From contig BSYO01000014.1 in the NCBI GenBank assembly GCA_033239525.1, positions 10,276,021 through 10,340,020 of the forward strand: a DNA stretch of 64,000 nucleotides, given 5' to 3'. Below are positions 1 to 12,200 of the stretch, piece by piece. This stretch comes from Nepenthes gracilis (Eukaryota; Streptophyta; Magnoliopsida; Caryophyllales; Nepenthaceae). The notes under the pieces are model-generated. The model was not told where the DNA came from and made no database searches. It saw only the letters and a list, made by a program, of their open reading frames with translations. The first letter of the stretch is position 1; the number at the start of each line of letters is the position of its first letter. A program made the translations under genes and the position numbers.

Positions 1-640
1 CCAAATCTTAAGCATTGAAAGCTAATGTGACCTTGAGAGATGACGAGAAAAAAGATGTATTGATGAAGGCCAAGCCAAATGTATAGTTTTTATAACCTCA
101 TTGAGTGGCAATGATGAACGTCTAAAAGAAAATCTTAATCAATCCGATGACTCTGATGATGAATCAGAAGCTAAATTTGATCAGCTTCAAGAAGTATTTG
201 ATAAACTATTTAGGGAATGCGTAAAAGTAAAGAAAATAAATAAAATCTTAAACAGTAGTTCATCGAATTGAAAAAAGAAAAAGGAAGAAGTTATGGCCAA
301 ATTGAAAAGCGCCACTATTGCACATCATGAACTGTAAATGAAAAATAGCTCTTTAATCGTAAAAATTAAATCCCTAGAAGTGGAGTTTAAAAATACTAAG
401 AATGATATGAAAAAATTCTCAAGTGAAACCCAAAAACTTAATCACATGTTGGAGCTTGGGAAAATTGCTGAAAATAAAAAGGGTTTGGGGAATGTTGAAA
501 AAATTTTCCAATACAGTCCGCAACCTATGACTATCTTTGTTCTTACCATGAAAATTTCATACAAAAATATTAACACATTTAAAATCTCTAAATCGGTACC
601 TCAACGTGCAGAAAAAAAGATTTGGCTCACATTTTTAGTC
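1..640 (+). pseudogene. Ty1/Copia gag remnant
   Basis: Decayed gag of a Tnt1/SIRE-like Copia retrotransposon, the capsid protein that packages element RNA. From about 140 an acidic run (DDSDDESEAKFDQL) leads into a Lys/Glu-rich coiled-coil-like stretch, then KIKSLEVEFKNTKNDMKKF and the motif LELGKIAENKKGLG, which matches the usual end of the Copia gag spacer ('...GK..DKRGLGF'). Upstream, KALKAN..LRDDEKKDVLMKAK looks like the gag core. Stops occur near 84, 268 and 336. The longest clean stretch is 338-643 (101 codons). No LTR was found on either side and the left end leaves the window. The family is clear from motif spacing; the exact lineage is inferred. Confidence 0.6.
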
Positions 641-1690
641 TAATCCATATAGCCACTAAGTTTGTGCCTACTTGTTAGTCAATTAAAACAAATACCTATT
701 TCAACCAAAGATCTAGGAATTCTCCTTCCATGTCAAAATTTGTACCTACTTACCATGGGTGTGGTATTATTAGCCATATTCGCCCCACTGTCCCGTAACG
801 TCACGTCAAAATAATTTTCGATAAAATTCAAGGATAGAGCATCTCATTTACCGCATCAACCTTCTAAATAATCAAGTAACGAATTTAAGCAACACTATGA
901 AACGTAGTAAGAAAGTATGGATTAAGAAAAGTGAGCTCCATGACCTACAATCAATGGACAAACATTCTCACTAAACCTTTGGATAGTGTGCGCTTTTGTA
1001 GTTTTGAGATCGGCCATCATTAATTGCTCCCTTCCCGAGAAATAACTTATCTTCAATTTCAAACACAAAAATCAATTAAACCTTTAAATAAATAAAAACA
1101 AAAAAAGGCCGCAAGCACAAATTGTGTGCGCCGGCCTTCCACGCGCTCGAGTGCCGCTAGCTCCCACTTTATCTTCCAGCAAGTAGTGACCACCTTGCCA
1201 AACCCTCATTCAGCGCTCTCTGTTTTCGCTCGCTTTCCACTCTCTTTGGCCACCTCTCTCTCTCACTCACCTCCAGATCCGCATTCCTTCCTTTCAATTG
1301 TAGACGTCACTTGAGGTAATTTCTTCCTTCATCTATGATTTGTTCCTCTGCAAGTCCTTTCGCCATTCGTGGCGGCGTCGCCCCTCTTCCATTGCTTATT
1401 TTGCTGAGTATCTTCATGGGTCACTCCCATTTCAGCCGATTTCTTATTTATTTACTCAAGATCCACCAGTTTATGCATGGATTTGGTGCACCTAGCCATG
1501 GATCGTGTAAATGGTGTTCTCCCTTGCTTCTGGTGGAATCCTGGTGCCAATGGCGCGTCCCCTAGCTGTGAACCCATGCCACACACCCATAGTTGGGTGT
1601 TGCCAACCGTGGACCCGACCCGGCCTCTCTCACAAGCCTTGCGGCTCGCGTGCTGCCATGGCAGCGTGCTGCTGGTGCATGAGCCCTATT
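641..1690. other. unassigned segment, pyrimidine-rich in part
   Basis: No supportable gene. Short frames at 1126-1701 are Ser/Pro/Leu-rich and overlap each other in different frames, as expected for a CT-rich leader rather than coding DNA. The stretch could be the 5' part of the retroelement whose coding remnant follows at 1,878-2,280. Confidence 0.4.
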
Positions 1691-1877
1691 TCTTGGTGTA
1701 GTTCCTCAGGCGCCCGCCTTGCACCCAACAGGCGCCAAGCGTGGCCCCTATTAGGTTCACATACCCACGCACACAACACACATAGCACCAAACTCACAAA
1801 CACCCAAAAAAAACAACGGAGGCTCCTGTGTCAAATTATTCGAGTGTTCTTACTGTCCTCTCTTCTATGTCTTTCAG

Positions 1878-2280
1878 ATGTCAGGCCTGCGAAAAACGTC
1901 TACTCGCAAATCGATCGGTAAGCGCAATCGGCCGAGTGGGCTCTCTACCCCCAATCACTTCACCTGTCCCGAGGTGGAGGCCCTATTTACCACCACATGT
2001 CTTAACGGCAACTCTCCATTGAATGGGAAGTCTGCCTTACCTCTCTCGACCCTTCTACCTCTTCTGTCTTCACTGACCATCATTGGGATTGATCCTCATT
2101 GGTTTAATTGCTCTGTGCTATCATCATTCAAGAATTCTATTCCAACATTCATGAGACCTCTTTCACATCCCTTTCGACTTTCTTGCAGAGGTAATACCTC
2201 TAGATTACCCCGGATGTGATTGCACAGGTTCTTGGACTTCCTCGGGTGGAAAATCCTGACTATCCTTACGTCCCGCAAGG
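1878..2280 (+). pseudogene. plant retroelement/transposon-protein domain remnant
   Basis: The frame at about 2,128-2,277 reads EFYSNIHETSFTSL, then two stops, then ITPDVIAQVLGLP and RVENPDYPY. The order 'EFY.N.H ... (I)TP(D/L)(V/I)...VLG.PR' is typical of the plant 'putative plant transposon protein' domain carried by many non-autonomous LTR elements. Upstream, the frame beginning MSGLRKTSTRKS at 1,878 has the usual basic, Ser-rich start of these proteins. At least four in-frame stops and a frame change break it. Host function is not indicated. Family assignment is by motif memory and is moderately sure. Confidence 0.45.
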
Positions 2281-4250
2281 ATAATAAACATTTGATAATA
2301 ATAAATTTTTCAGTCAAGTGAAAAATAATATCTAAATTTGATAATAAACATACTTTTTTAAAAATGATATTGTCAAATTATCATAGTAATTAATAATAAA
2401 TTTCATCTCAAATTAATAGTTTTATTAGATACATGAGTTGATTAAAATTGTACACAAGAAGACTTAATACCTATTAAATATTATCAAAAGACGACTGAAA
2501 AATTACATGTTGTAAGTAGATCAAGACTAAATATCAATTATTAACTAACAAATGTAACTAACTGCAATAAGAGATACTACTTTCAATCTACATTCGTCTT
2601 AGTAAAAGAATTGCAATAAGATATCATTCTACGAACTCCATTCTTCATAGAAGTTTATCCTTTTACTGTTTCAATAGAAGGCATATCTACTTAAGTTTTA
2701 GGAAATAATATTCTCTTTTCTTTCATACATCTTGTAAATTAAAAAAAAAATTCAAGAATTATAGGTAGGATCAATAAATAGATAAATTAATACTATAAAA
2801 ATGAAAGAAAAATAAATTTAATGTTTATAGGAAGAATTATAAATATCAAATATTGAACAATAATTAACAAACTCCTTAATACAAACAAAAACTAAAAAAA
2901 TACAACAAACATTTGGGACAGAAGTATGCTGAAATATTTCTAATGCCTTTTTGGACCGGAAAGAATACCAAGTAGAACTACCTTATAAAAAATATTTTTA
3001 TGAATCTCAAATTCTAACTAAAGCTAAATCTATATAAATAAATCAAGAATTATTAGAACACTATAAAAAAAAAAGGACTTATTAAGCAAAAAATTAATTA
3101 GACCCACAAAATTACTTTGGAGCTATTCTACTTTCTATTTTATGAAGTAAGAAGAACTTGAACATCAATTCCAAGATTAGTTATTGATTACAAACATTTA
3201 ATAAAGTATTCTAGTGGATTAGGTACCTTATGCCTAATAAAAGATATTTAATTACTAAGTGATATAATGAAAATATTTTTTTAAAATTTTGATATGAAAT
3301 TCGATTTTTGGCAAATATAAAATCAAAATAGATATAAAATAGTATTCACGATTTCTTTTGGACATTATGAATAAAATGTAATACCTTTTGAACTTAAGAA
3401 TGACTATTTGAATTTCAAAATATAATAAACCAAATATTCAACTCCTATACTCAATTTATAATAATATATATTAATGATGTTCTAGTTTTTTTTTTTTTAA
3501 AATAATAGACTAATATTTTAAACACTTATATCCATTTTTAAACATTATCAAGCAAAATGGATTAGTTTTTTCTTCACCAAAATAAAATTATTTTAAACTA
3601 AAATTAAATTTTTAGATTTTAATATCTATTAGCATACTATCACACCAATCCAAAAATCTATAAAATTTGCTACCAAATTTTTCAATAAAATTAAAGATAA
3701 TAACTAATTATAAATATATTTAGGATGTCTTAATTACATTTCTAATTTTATCCCTAAGTTGAGGCAAATCTGTGAACCTTTATATTAATGGCTCTAAAAG
3801 AATCCTCCAGCATTGATGGAGGAACACACCAAAATAGTTAAGAGTCTAAAATAATAAATTCAACATTTACCTTATTTAGGTATACCTCAATAATTATAGG
3901 ATATGAAGGTATCTTTAAACAAAAATTAGAGTAAAGTACACATACACAAATTATACGTTTTTATTTAAGTTTATGACTTAGACCACAAAAAAATCATTCA
4001 ACAATTAAAAAAATTTATCTGTCATTTTGTGCATATCAAAAATTTAAAATAATTTATATAACAAGCATTTTCTCCTACATAGATTATAAAATAGCAAAAT
4101 ATGTACTATAAAAGGACGTTAAAAATCTAGTTTCTAAATAAATCTTTGCCCGATGGCAAATAATTTTATCTATTTTTGACTTTAACATTAAATTTATTAA
4201 CTATTTTTCAAATTTTTTATCTCACATTTTAACAAAAAAATTTTTATAAA
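2281..4250. other. AT-rich intergenic spacer
   Basis: About 2 kb of AT-rich sequence with poly(A)/poly(T) runs. No gene, repeat with clear ends or RNA gene was recognised. Confidence 0.6.
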
Positions 4251-4601
4251 GCCACTATGCGGCCTGAGGCAACCTTACACAAAGTCAAGGCTATTCAACT
4301 ACCTTCAACATCGGTAAAACAAACCAAGGTTTACCTTGGTGGCCTTACCCTACCCTATCTCTCTCCTCAGTACTTCCTTTTAAAATCGGTTATGTATTCG
4401 AATGATTAAATTTAAAATCGATTCCAGATTATCACCATTTAATCCGAAGAAAACAGAGATCCATCTTTCAAGATTTCCTTTTTCTCTTTCACCATCTATT
4501 CCAGACCACCATTAACGAAGAAAACAGAGAGTCTTTCGAAGGGTCAGTGAAAAAGAGCGGGAGAAGAGGACGAAAGACGTGAAATACAGAGTGGTTCTTA
4601 C

Positions 4602-4800
4602 CATGGGAGGTGTGAGATGCTTGGGAATGTCTCTCCCTGCAAAATAGGAAAGAATATAAAAAGAAAGAAAAACAGGGGAATTGCAAAAAAAACAAGGGAA
4701 TTTCAACTTTTGCTCTGAATATGAAGATTATTTCCCTTTCTTTATTTGAGACTGAAAAGTAAATTGGATTGTTGGTGGGGGGGGGGGGCATTTACCTTCC
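4602..4800 (-). other. possible exon fragments of an unrecognised minus-strand gene
   Basis: On the minus strand a 35-nt segment (4,636-4,602) is bounded by a strong acceptor (pyrimidine-rich then TTTTGCAG) and a strong donor (ATG|GTAAGA). About 155 bp upstream, near 4,791, GGAAG|GTAAATG is another plausible donor. The encoded peptides are too short to recognise. This may be the relic of a real gene or chance splice-like sites beside the old Copia LTR. Confidence 0.2.
4777..4788 (+). repeat. homopolymer G12
   Basis: Twelve consecutive G residues in an otherwise AT-rich region. It is also a likely place for sequencing-length error. Confidence 0.9.
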
Positions 4801-4910
4801 ACCATGATCGAGCTCAGAAACTGGAGAAATAGTACAGTAGTCGGAAAAAGGCCATGGCTGAACCTAACGCTGCCCTCCATTTCAAGAAACAGAGTGGGAC
4901 CGAAGGAGGC

Positions 4911-5735
4911 GAGATGAGCAGAGGTTGGCTGATAAAAGCATTGTAGCAAATTGGCTCGGATACACATACCCCGACTCAGCAGAACAAAACTCAAACTCCC
5001 AGTTAAACGTCATCACTAAATATATAATAATGTATAATATTTTTAATATGGAAAACCATTATCAACCAATGGTAAAATCAAGGGAAAAACTTCAAATAAA
5101 TTAACTGTAATAATAGTACCGATTATAAATAACTTCCTCCAAAATCCCTTTATTATAATCCCGAGTGAAGAATGGTTGACTACAATCTCCCCAATACACG
5201 TAACAACCGACAAGAAAATGTACAATGAAAAATAAGAATAATCAAACAAAATACGCTATAGAAATTTATTCTAGAACAACGTACCTGACATTGGTAAATA
5301 GCAAAACTTAAATCGGATTTCAACCGGATATCAAATCTCTTTCCCTTATCACCTTTTCCTCTTCTCTCTCTATACAGTGCTCCTTGTATAAGATATGATT
5401 TCAGAATACCTAAATTTACGTTAGGCATGATTTTATATTGCGAACCAGTGCTCGAGCATCCATCGAATGTGCCTCGAGCATGCATGCCACTGGAATAAGA
5501 GCACGAGAACTTGTTGAAGCGCGCGCAATCGCTGTAATCTGTGCACAAGTGTCCTTTGGTCGTTCCCCAGGCACCCTTCAATCTAAAATTGACACACATC
5601 TGCTGACCTTCAATTGATCCTCGACTGACCCTCGCACAAATTTTAGGCGACCCTTTAATATCTTTTACCACTTAAAGGGCCCTCAATTTGTTGTGGCACC
5701 TATAACGGAATGATAAAAATTCAATAAATTTTTTT
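4911..5735 (-). repeat. Copia-A 3' LTR (old, diverged)
   Basis: This segment aligns along its whole length with 6,908-7,756 in the same orientation. Shared blocks include the left edge (GAGATGAGCAGAGG versus GAGATAAGTAGAGG), AATATAATAATGTA, and the right edge (TGATAAAAATTCAATAAA versus TGATCAAAATTTAATAAA). Since the internal gag/protease remnants read on the minus strand, this is the 3' LTR. A TATA-like box with a GA-rich leader lies at about 5,360-5,375 on the minus strand. The ends are approximate because divergence is high. Confidence 0.65.
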
Positions 5736-6905
5736 CTCATGACCTTATAGGAAACATTTTACCTTTATCGGCAATCATCATCATTTACCCTTCGACAACT
5801 TTCCCTCTAATGACATACCAGCATCGACCTCCATAAATTTAAACAATACCCTCTTCCGCTCTACCAAGCCTAAAGTATTCCAACTCCCCTTCAGCTTGTT
5901 CTCCGTAGTGGAATCACTCCTCCTTCACTTCTCCTTGACTACCTCTTCTCGCCACCTTAACTAATACCCTCCATTGATCACCTTAGCATTATTCTTAAAA
6001 ATTGAAGTCTTCATCAAATACTAACTTAATTACTTACTTTCCCTTGTCATAATTGGGGCACCTTTAATAGAATTTTGTTGTACTTTTTCAAACGTTGTAT
6101 AAAATCCTTCTTCATCAAACTTTTCAATTAAAATCATATTCAACCGCAAGCCCGAGAGTTGTCGAATGCTCTTTAATATGAGTTTTGTCTCATTACTTGT
6201 TCATAAACTAATATCCCCAACACCAACAATCCTTAATGAATCATCGTTACCCATCTTCAATTCCCCCACAGTCTCCAAGCATATAGTTAGTAAAGAGAGA
6301 CTTCCTTGATGTCATATGGTATGAGAATTGCTATCTATCACCTAATTCGTCTTCTGACTCGGAAAGCTTCGTATCTTTTCCGCGTAGATGACTAGAAGGT
6401 CTTTGCATAAAACCATCACACTTTATGTGGCCCTTCTTGTCACAATAGAAATGCTCAATATCTTAAAACTTGGACTAGTTGTTGCATCTCTCCGACTTGC
6501 TACCTAGATCCCTTGATCTCTCATCTCCCCGACGCTAGGGGATACCAAGAGTCTCGACTCTTTTGAAATCTCAACACTTCCCTTTTACCTTGACTCATTT
6601 ATAAATAAAGAAGCGATAACCTCATCGAGATTGTATGTGTCTTTTTTAAATAATAATGTCGTGATAATATGATTATACAAGACCGACAAAAAAGCCAACA
6701 ACACCTAATACTTTATCTTCCACATTGATCTTCTCATTAAGTGTCAACATTTATATCAAAATCCAATTAAACTCATTCAAGTGTATCTTAAAATATCCCT
6801 TTTTTAACAAACGAAGGCCATAGAACTTCTTCTCCACATACAACCACATTATTAAGGATTTAAATTTATACTAACTCTCAAACTTTATCCAAACCTCCAC
6901 TGGAT
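5736..6905 (-). pseudogene. Copia-A internal region: gag, zinc knuckle, protease remnants
   Basis: Read on the minus strand, 6,850-6,590 gives LWLYVEKKFYGLRLLKKGYF and then HLNEFNWI with EKINVEDKVLGVVGF. This matches the Copia gag core ('L...L...M.EG..L..HI.EFN....L......I.DED.....L..LP'). At 6,455-6,400, FYCDKKGHIKCDGF is a decayed CCHC zinc knuckle. At 6,340-6,060, SHTI.HQ... then LKMGNDDSLRIVGVGDI and LRLNMILIEKFDEEGF match the retropepsin-to-GAG-preintegrase stretch of Tnt1-like elements. Integrase, RT and RNase H are absent, so most of pol has been deleted between about 6,060 and 5,736. Many stops and frameshifts are present. Confidence 0.65.
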
Positions 6906-6907
6906 CC

Positions 6908-7756
6908 GAGATAAGTAGAGGATGGTCAATAAAAGCACTATTACACATCGGCTCGGATGCACACAACCCGACGCAATGGAAACAAAATCCAAACTCCACG
7001 TCAAACTTAACTACCAAATTCGTGAATATAAAAAATATAATAATGTACAACATTTTTAATATGAAAAAATCTTTTTCAATTAATAAAAAATCATATAATA
7101 AATTTCAAACAAATCCACTGTAATAATAATGTCGATTATTAATAATCCCTTCTAAAATTATTTCACTATAATCTTGAGTAAAAATTAATTGATTACAACC
7201 TCTTAACACATCTAAGAATCAACAAAAAAGGTACAATAAGAAATAATAGTAATAAAATAAAATACGTTATAGAAATTCACTCTAGAATAACATGTTTGAC
7301 ATTAGTGAATAACAAAACTCAAATCGAATCTTAATCAGATAGTGAATCTCTTCCTCTTCTCTCTTTTCTCTCCTCTCTTTATACAACGCTTATTGTGTGA
7401 TATATGATTTCAAAATATCTACAATCGAGTCCAGCACGATTTTATACTGCAAATTGATGCTTGAGCTCCCGTTGGGTGCATACCACTAGAATCGGTGCAT
7501 GAACACTTGTCGCGCACGCACTCACTTTAATCCGCACGTAAGCAACCCTTGGGCGCTCATCATGCACCATTCAATTTGATGCCAGCATATAGGCATGAAT
7601 CATGCACTTGTCATGTGCCATTCTGCTAACTTTTGATCAATCTTTAGTTGACCCTTATGCAAATTTCACTTGACCTTTCAATATATTTTATCTTTTGGAT
7701 GGCCATTTATTTATTATGATATTCATAAATGAGTGATCAAAATTTAATAAAAATCA
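6908..7756 (-). repeat. Copia-A 5' LTR (old, diverged)
   Basis: Direct-repeat partner of 4,911-5,735. On the minus strand it has GTATAAAGAGAGGAGAG near 7,380 as a TATA-like box followed by a purine-rich leader. It lies upstream of the gag remnant in the element's orientation. No convincing primer-binding site or target duplication could be read. Confidence 0.65.
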
Positions 7757-7964
7757 CTACTGTAGAATGAAAGTGAAATCAATGAAACTGAAAGAAAGGT
7801 TAAAAAATGAACTAAGTTGGAGGAAAAAGCCAAGGGAAAAATCAATCTTCCATTATTATGAACTAGTGCAGTGTTTTTGAAATGGCGGAACAATTGAAAT
7901 TTCAGAAACTCAAGGAAGAAAAGGGTTGTGATATGTGCTCCATGGCCACACGCTGGAGATCAAC

Positions 7965-8205
7965 GGCGAGATGGTGAGAATGGAGGAGGAGAGGGGAGTT
8001 CTGGTAGAGGAGATAAGGAAGGAGAGTTAAGGGAGAAAGAGAGTGACAGAGAGCAGAAGGAATAGTCAGAGAAAGAGGAAGAGAGATGCAGAGAGAGTAA
8101 TTCAGAGAGGAAATAGGGGAAGAGATAAAGAAGGAAGAAGGGAGGGAAAAGGGTTGCAGAGTGATAGAGACACAAAGAGAGAGTTAGTGAAAAAGGAAAA
8201 ATATC
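7965..8205 (+). repeat. GA-rich low-complexity tract
   Basis: About 240 bp consisting mostly of GA/GGA/GAGA words on the plus strand. The minus-strand reading frame across it (Ser/Leu/Phe/Pro only) is a composition artefact. Pyrimidine tracts like this are common in plant leaders, but no gene follows on the minus strand. Confidence 0.6.
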
Positions 8206-8740
8206 TTTTATAGCCTCCTCAGACAATACAGTATTTGATACTTATACTATGTGTGTGAGACCCACAAATCAAAAGGAATAAAATCAGGTAATGGCCATAA
8301 CAAAAAATGAATAAAAAATAGAAAAGGAATAAAAAATACAAGGGAAGGGAAAATAAAAAATTAAAAAAATTAAAGACTCGTAACAAGCTGACAGATGGAA
8401 ATTTTCATAACCTCGTTTCATGACAACCACCCTCCCCCAAAAAAAAGAAAAAAAACATCATTCATATTATGATAAAAGAGAGAAAAAGATAGAATTAATC
8501 TTAAACTAAATTAAATAGAACGATTCAAATTATGGTTTAATTTTAAAAAATAAAATAAATTTATTTATTTTTTAAAATAATTAAATTATAATTATTTATT
8601 TAAAATTAATATTTAAACTAGAAAATGAAATGTACCATTAAAAAAAGACTATCACTGCTACAGTTTCGGAATTTCGCTCTCCATCACATTTTGTTTTTAT
8701 TTATTATTTTAATCTTGGAAGATTGAATTGGCCCTCGACT
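8206..8740. other. AT-rich spacer
   Basis: No gene. It contains AATTATAATTATTTATTTAAAA-type sequence near 8,580-8,605 that resembles the core of the MITEs at 14.9 and 46.9 kb. Confidence 0.45.
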
Positions 8741-8742
8741 TT

Positions 8743-8880
8743 TGGGCCTGTTTTGTCGTGGCTGGTATAACGTCATGCAGCAGTAACCAAAATTTTACGC
8801 GGTGCCGGCATCTTCTCTGGCCCATAAAAAAGCCCAAGAGTCTAAGCTTATTGGGCCGTGATTCGACTGAACTAAGCCCA
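8743..8880. promoter_or_regulatory. cluster of five TGGGCY (site II-like) motifs
   Basis: TGGGCC or TGGGCT occurs on one strand or the other at 8,743, 8,819, 8,831, 8,852 and 8,875, five times in 138 bp. Site II motifs bind TCP factors and are typical of plant housekeeping promoters. No coding region was found on either side, so this may be an orphaned promoter or a chance cluster. Confidence 0.3.
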
Positions 8881-9259
8881 TATGTAAGCCTGCTAACTGC
8901 ATTAGCCTTTTCTTTTTGTCTTTTTTTTTTTTTCTTTTCAATTTTTATAAACTAGCCTTCCCCGAACATAGGAATCATACTTATTTTTAAACAAATAAGA
9001 CTGTATTTTTATTTGAGCCATTGAATTATAATATAATAACTAAAATTTAAATATTAAATAATATCATCTAAATAATTATTTTTATTAATTTTTTTCTGAT
9101 ATCAGATTTAATATTTAATAGATATTAAAATTTAAAAAATACAAATAAAACTACTTTCTATATTTTTGATTTTTAATATTAATCATTAGATTTTAATTTA
9201 ATTTATTTATTAAGAAAAGTTGGGTCCCCATTTTTTTAATCCACGAGTTACATTTAGTT

Positions 9260-9278
9260 TATATATATATATATATAT
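9260..9278. repeat. (AT)n microsatellite
   Basis: About nine AT units. Confidence 0.9.
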
Positions 9279-11090
9279 TAATGGATTTTTATATTTGAGA
9301 AATAATATATTTTGACTAAAAACCCCACCCTGAAATTAGATAGAGGAACAACGAATGGCTTTCTTTAGTAAAGGCCACAAAGCTGTTGCTTTTAAACTGT
9401 CACTTTTTGTAATAAAAGGGTAAAATGGACTCTTCAATAATTTTTTTCATGTCACAAGAAAAGCATGCAGTATTAAAAATCGTTTCTTTTTTTATATATA
9501 AAATTGTTTAAATTTTTCTTTTAAATATTTAATTATACACTAATTAGAATTATGTTAATTATTTAGATTCTCAATACTTACTTTCCCCCACGTGCATGAA
9601 GCGGCCATATTAAATAGCTTAAAAGAAATTAAAATGCACTGCACGTTAATTAATATTAACAAATCTAATAAATAAATAAATTATCAGGTACGTCACATAA
9701 ATGTACTCACGGAAATCTTGACAAGAAGCTCAGTTTTGATTTATCAACTTGCACAATTATATAATAATATCACTATTATATCATTATATTATTGATAAAT
9801 ATTAATATTAATGGTCTAATAAAAAAAAATCTACTTTTATAAATCTGGCCTATATATTAAGGGAGGCTAATTTGGCCCAATAAAAAGACTCATCTGACGT
9901 TGAAGACTGAGATAAAAATAACTACCGAGCGATTTTTTCTTTCTCATATTAACGACTTCGGACCAGTTAAAACCATAATATAAATAGAATTCTATCCATT
10001 TATCGATTTTCTGGACGGATTTCTTGAACAGTTAATAAAAAAAGTTAACTATCCCATAATAATTATAAAAAGACCTTATTTATAATAGGAAAGAATGGGA
10101 GAAAAAAAGAAAAAGCCCATAGGACTTTCTGAAAAAAATTATCTATCTTTTTCTCTAAGAAGTTCCCAGAAAAGCGCAAGTTCTCATATAAATTTAATTT
10201 AATTTTTAATTTGCATCCTATTTTTCTCTTACAAAAGACAGATATTGATTTAAGTGTCAAAAAATATATCGAAGAGTTCGTTCTACTAATCCTTTGACTG
10301 TATTTTTGTGTTATACAGAATTCATATTTAAGTATATAGAGATCGGATCCACTTTAAATAATATTTGGATCCCTAATCTGTATAATAATTCGAATCCAAT
10401 AATATAATAATTATTAATTAATATGATTATGTAATCATATTATAAACAAGTGTTAGATTTGATCAGTGGTTAGAAAGGTTATATATCATATAACAATAAA
10501 TTAATATTATAAATCAAAATAATATTTTTTAAAAATATTATATAATATGGTCCAATTAATATGTAAGTATTCAGCTGTGTTTATTAGGGAAATTGACGTC
10601 CTTCCTTCCCCAATTATTAAACGTTCATTAATGGCATCTGTCCCTCGATTAATTGAGTTCTTCAACCAACATTTCAATGAACCTTAAGATATTAAATAAG
10701 AAAAATAATAAGAAATAATAATAAATAAGAAATAATAAGAAAATGTTTATTTCAGATGGACAAAACAAAATAAGGAAAAAGTTTATAAATCCCTTAAGAT
10801 AAGTTCAGAATAACTGGCTCTTAGTTTTTATATTAAATTCTAAAAATACATAATATTCTTTAGTTAATCAGCAAACAACATCAACCGCAAAATAAGGCTC
10901 TATATAATCCGATAATTTAATTTGTAATTTTGGAGAGAAAATAATTAATATCAAAAAATGTGGGGTGGGAATGAAATTAAAATATTTTAAAGACACAAAA
11001 TAAATATTTTTTAAAATATTGTAATTGATTTGATATATTAACTATTTATTTATGCAACATTTTTATTTATGTGATCATTAAAATTTGGTG

Positions 11091-11112
11091 TATATATATA
11101 TATATATATATA
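11091..11112. repeat. (TA)n microsatellite
   Basis: About eleven TA units. Confidence 0.9.
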
Positions 11113-12182
11113 AAAATTGTGAATAATGTTTTATTTTTTGCTTATTTATTAGTATATAATTGAACCATTGCCCCAAAGGACTAATAAAATAATTACTAGT
11201 TGCTCCATTTGCACCCAATTAAAATTCAGCTGTCTAACCAGCCCAATTTGATTAATTTAAAATTTTATAGGATGTTATCAATATATAAAAATAAATTTAG
11301 ATGAGCATCATATTAAAAATAGCATAGATTAATTTTTTAAATTAAGTACGATCAGAGATAAAGTGTTTGATTCAGTTTAAACAATTATTTTGATAGATTA
11401 AATTTTGTGTGCTTAATAATTTTGATATAAAAATTCTTTATTTGATATTTTATCCTAAATAATTAAATTTTTTAAAAGATATTTTTCATATAAATGTAAA
11501 TTTTTAAATAAACATACTAAAAATAAAAAAAAAATCTACTAATAATCCTAATTCGACTCATTGGATAGATATGATAAAGGCTTTTAGTTCAGACAGTCAA
11601 TAATTATAAATTTTTATCTAAAATTAACTCATATATGACCTAAACTCAATTTTGATTAGATTTAGTTCCATTGCATGTCAATTTTATGTTACTTTAATCT
11701 TGTGAAGCTTTCTTTTTTTTTTTTTTAATCACTTATTAATATGGGCATTAGCTTAATAATAAAAATAGAATAAAATAATTTAAATAGAAGGACTGAATTA
11801 CATGCATCTTGATCCTGTTAAATTCATGCAATGATTAAATATCATGTATTGTGCCGCCTTTCATACATCCTTTGAACACGGACCGTTTAATATGATTTTT
11901 TAATGTAATTATTTATGAATTTATTATTTATATTGTTATAGTAACATTAAACTGTGCCGCTATTTTTTAAACTGATAAAATATTTTTTAAAAAAATAAAT
12001 AGTAAAAAATCATTATTTAATATAAATAAATAATACGTATCAAGAAGAGAGTGCCGCTATTTAATATAAATAAACTGTGCCGCTATTTTAGATTATTTAA
12101 GATCATTTAACGCATATAAATATATATTTTTTTTTTCAAAAAATATATTTAAGATGATTTTTAAAATATATATTTTTAAAAA

Positions 12183-12200
12183 ATATATATATATATATAA
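12183..12200. repeat. (AT)n microsatellite
   Basis: About nine AT units inside a longer AT-only stretch. Confidence 0.85.

Noticed and set aside
7960..8226. Ser/Leu/Pro-rich minus-strand frame
   Set aside because: Composition of the GA-rich tract only.
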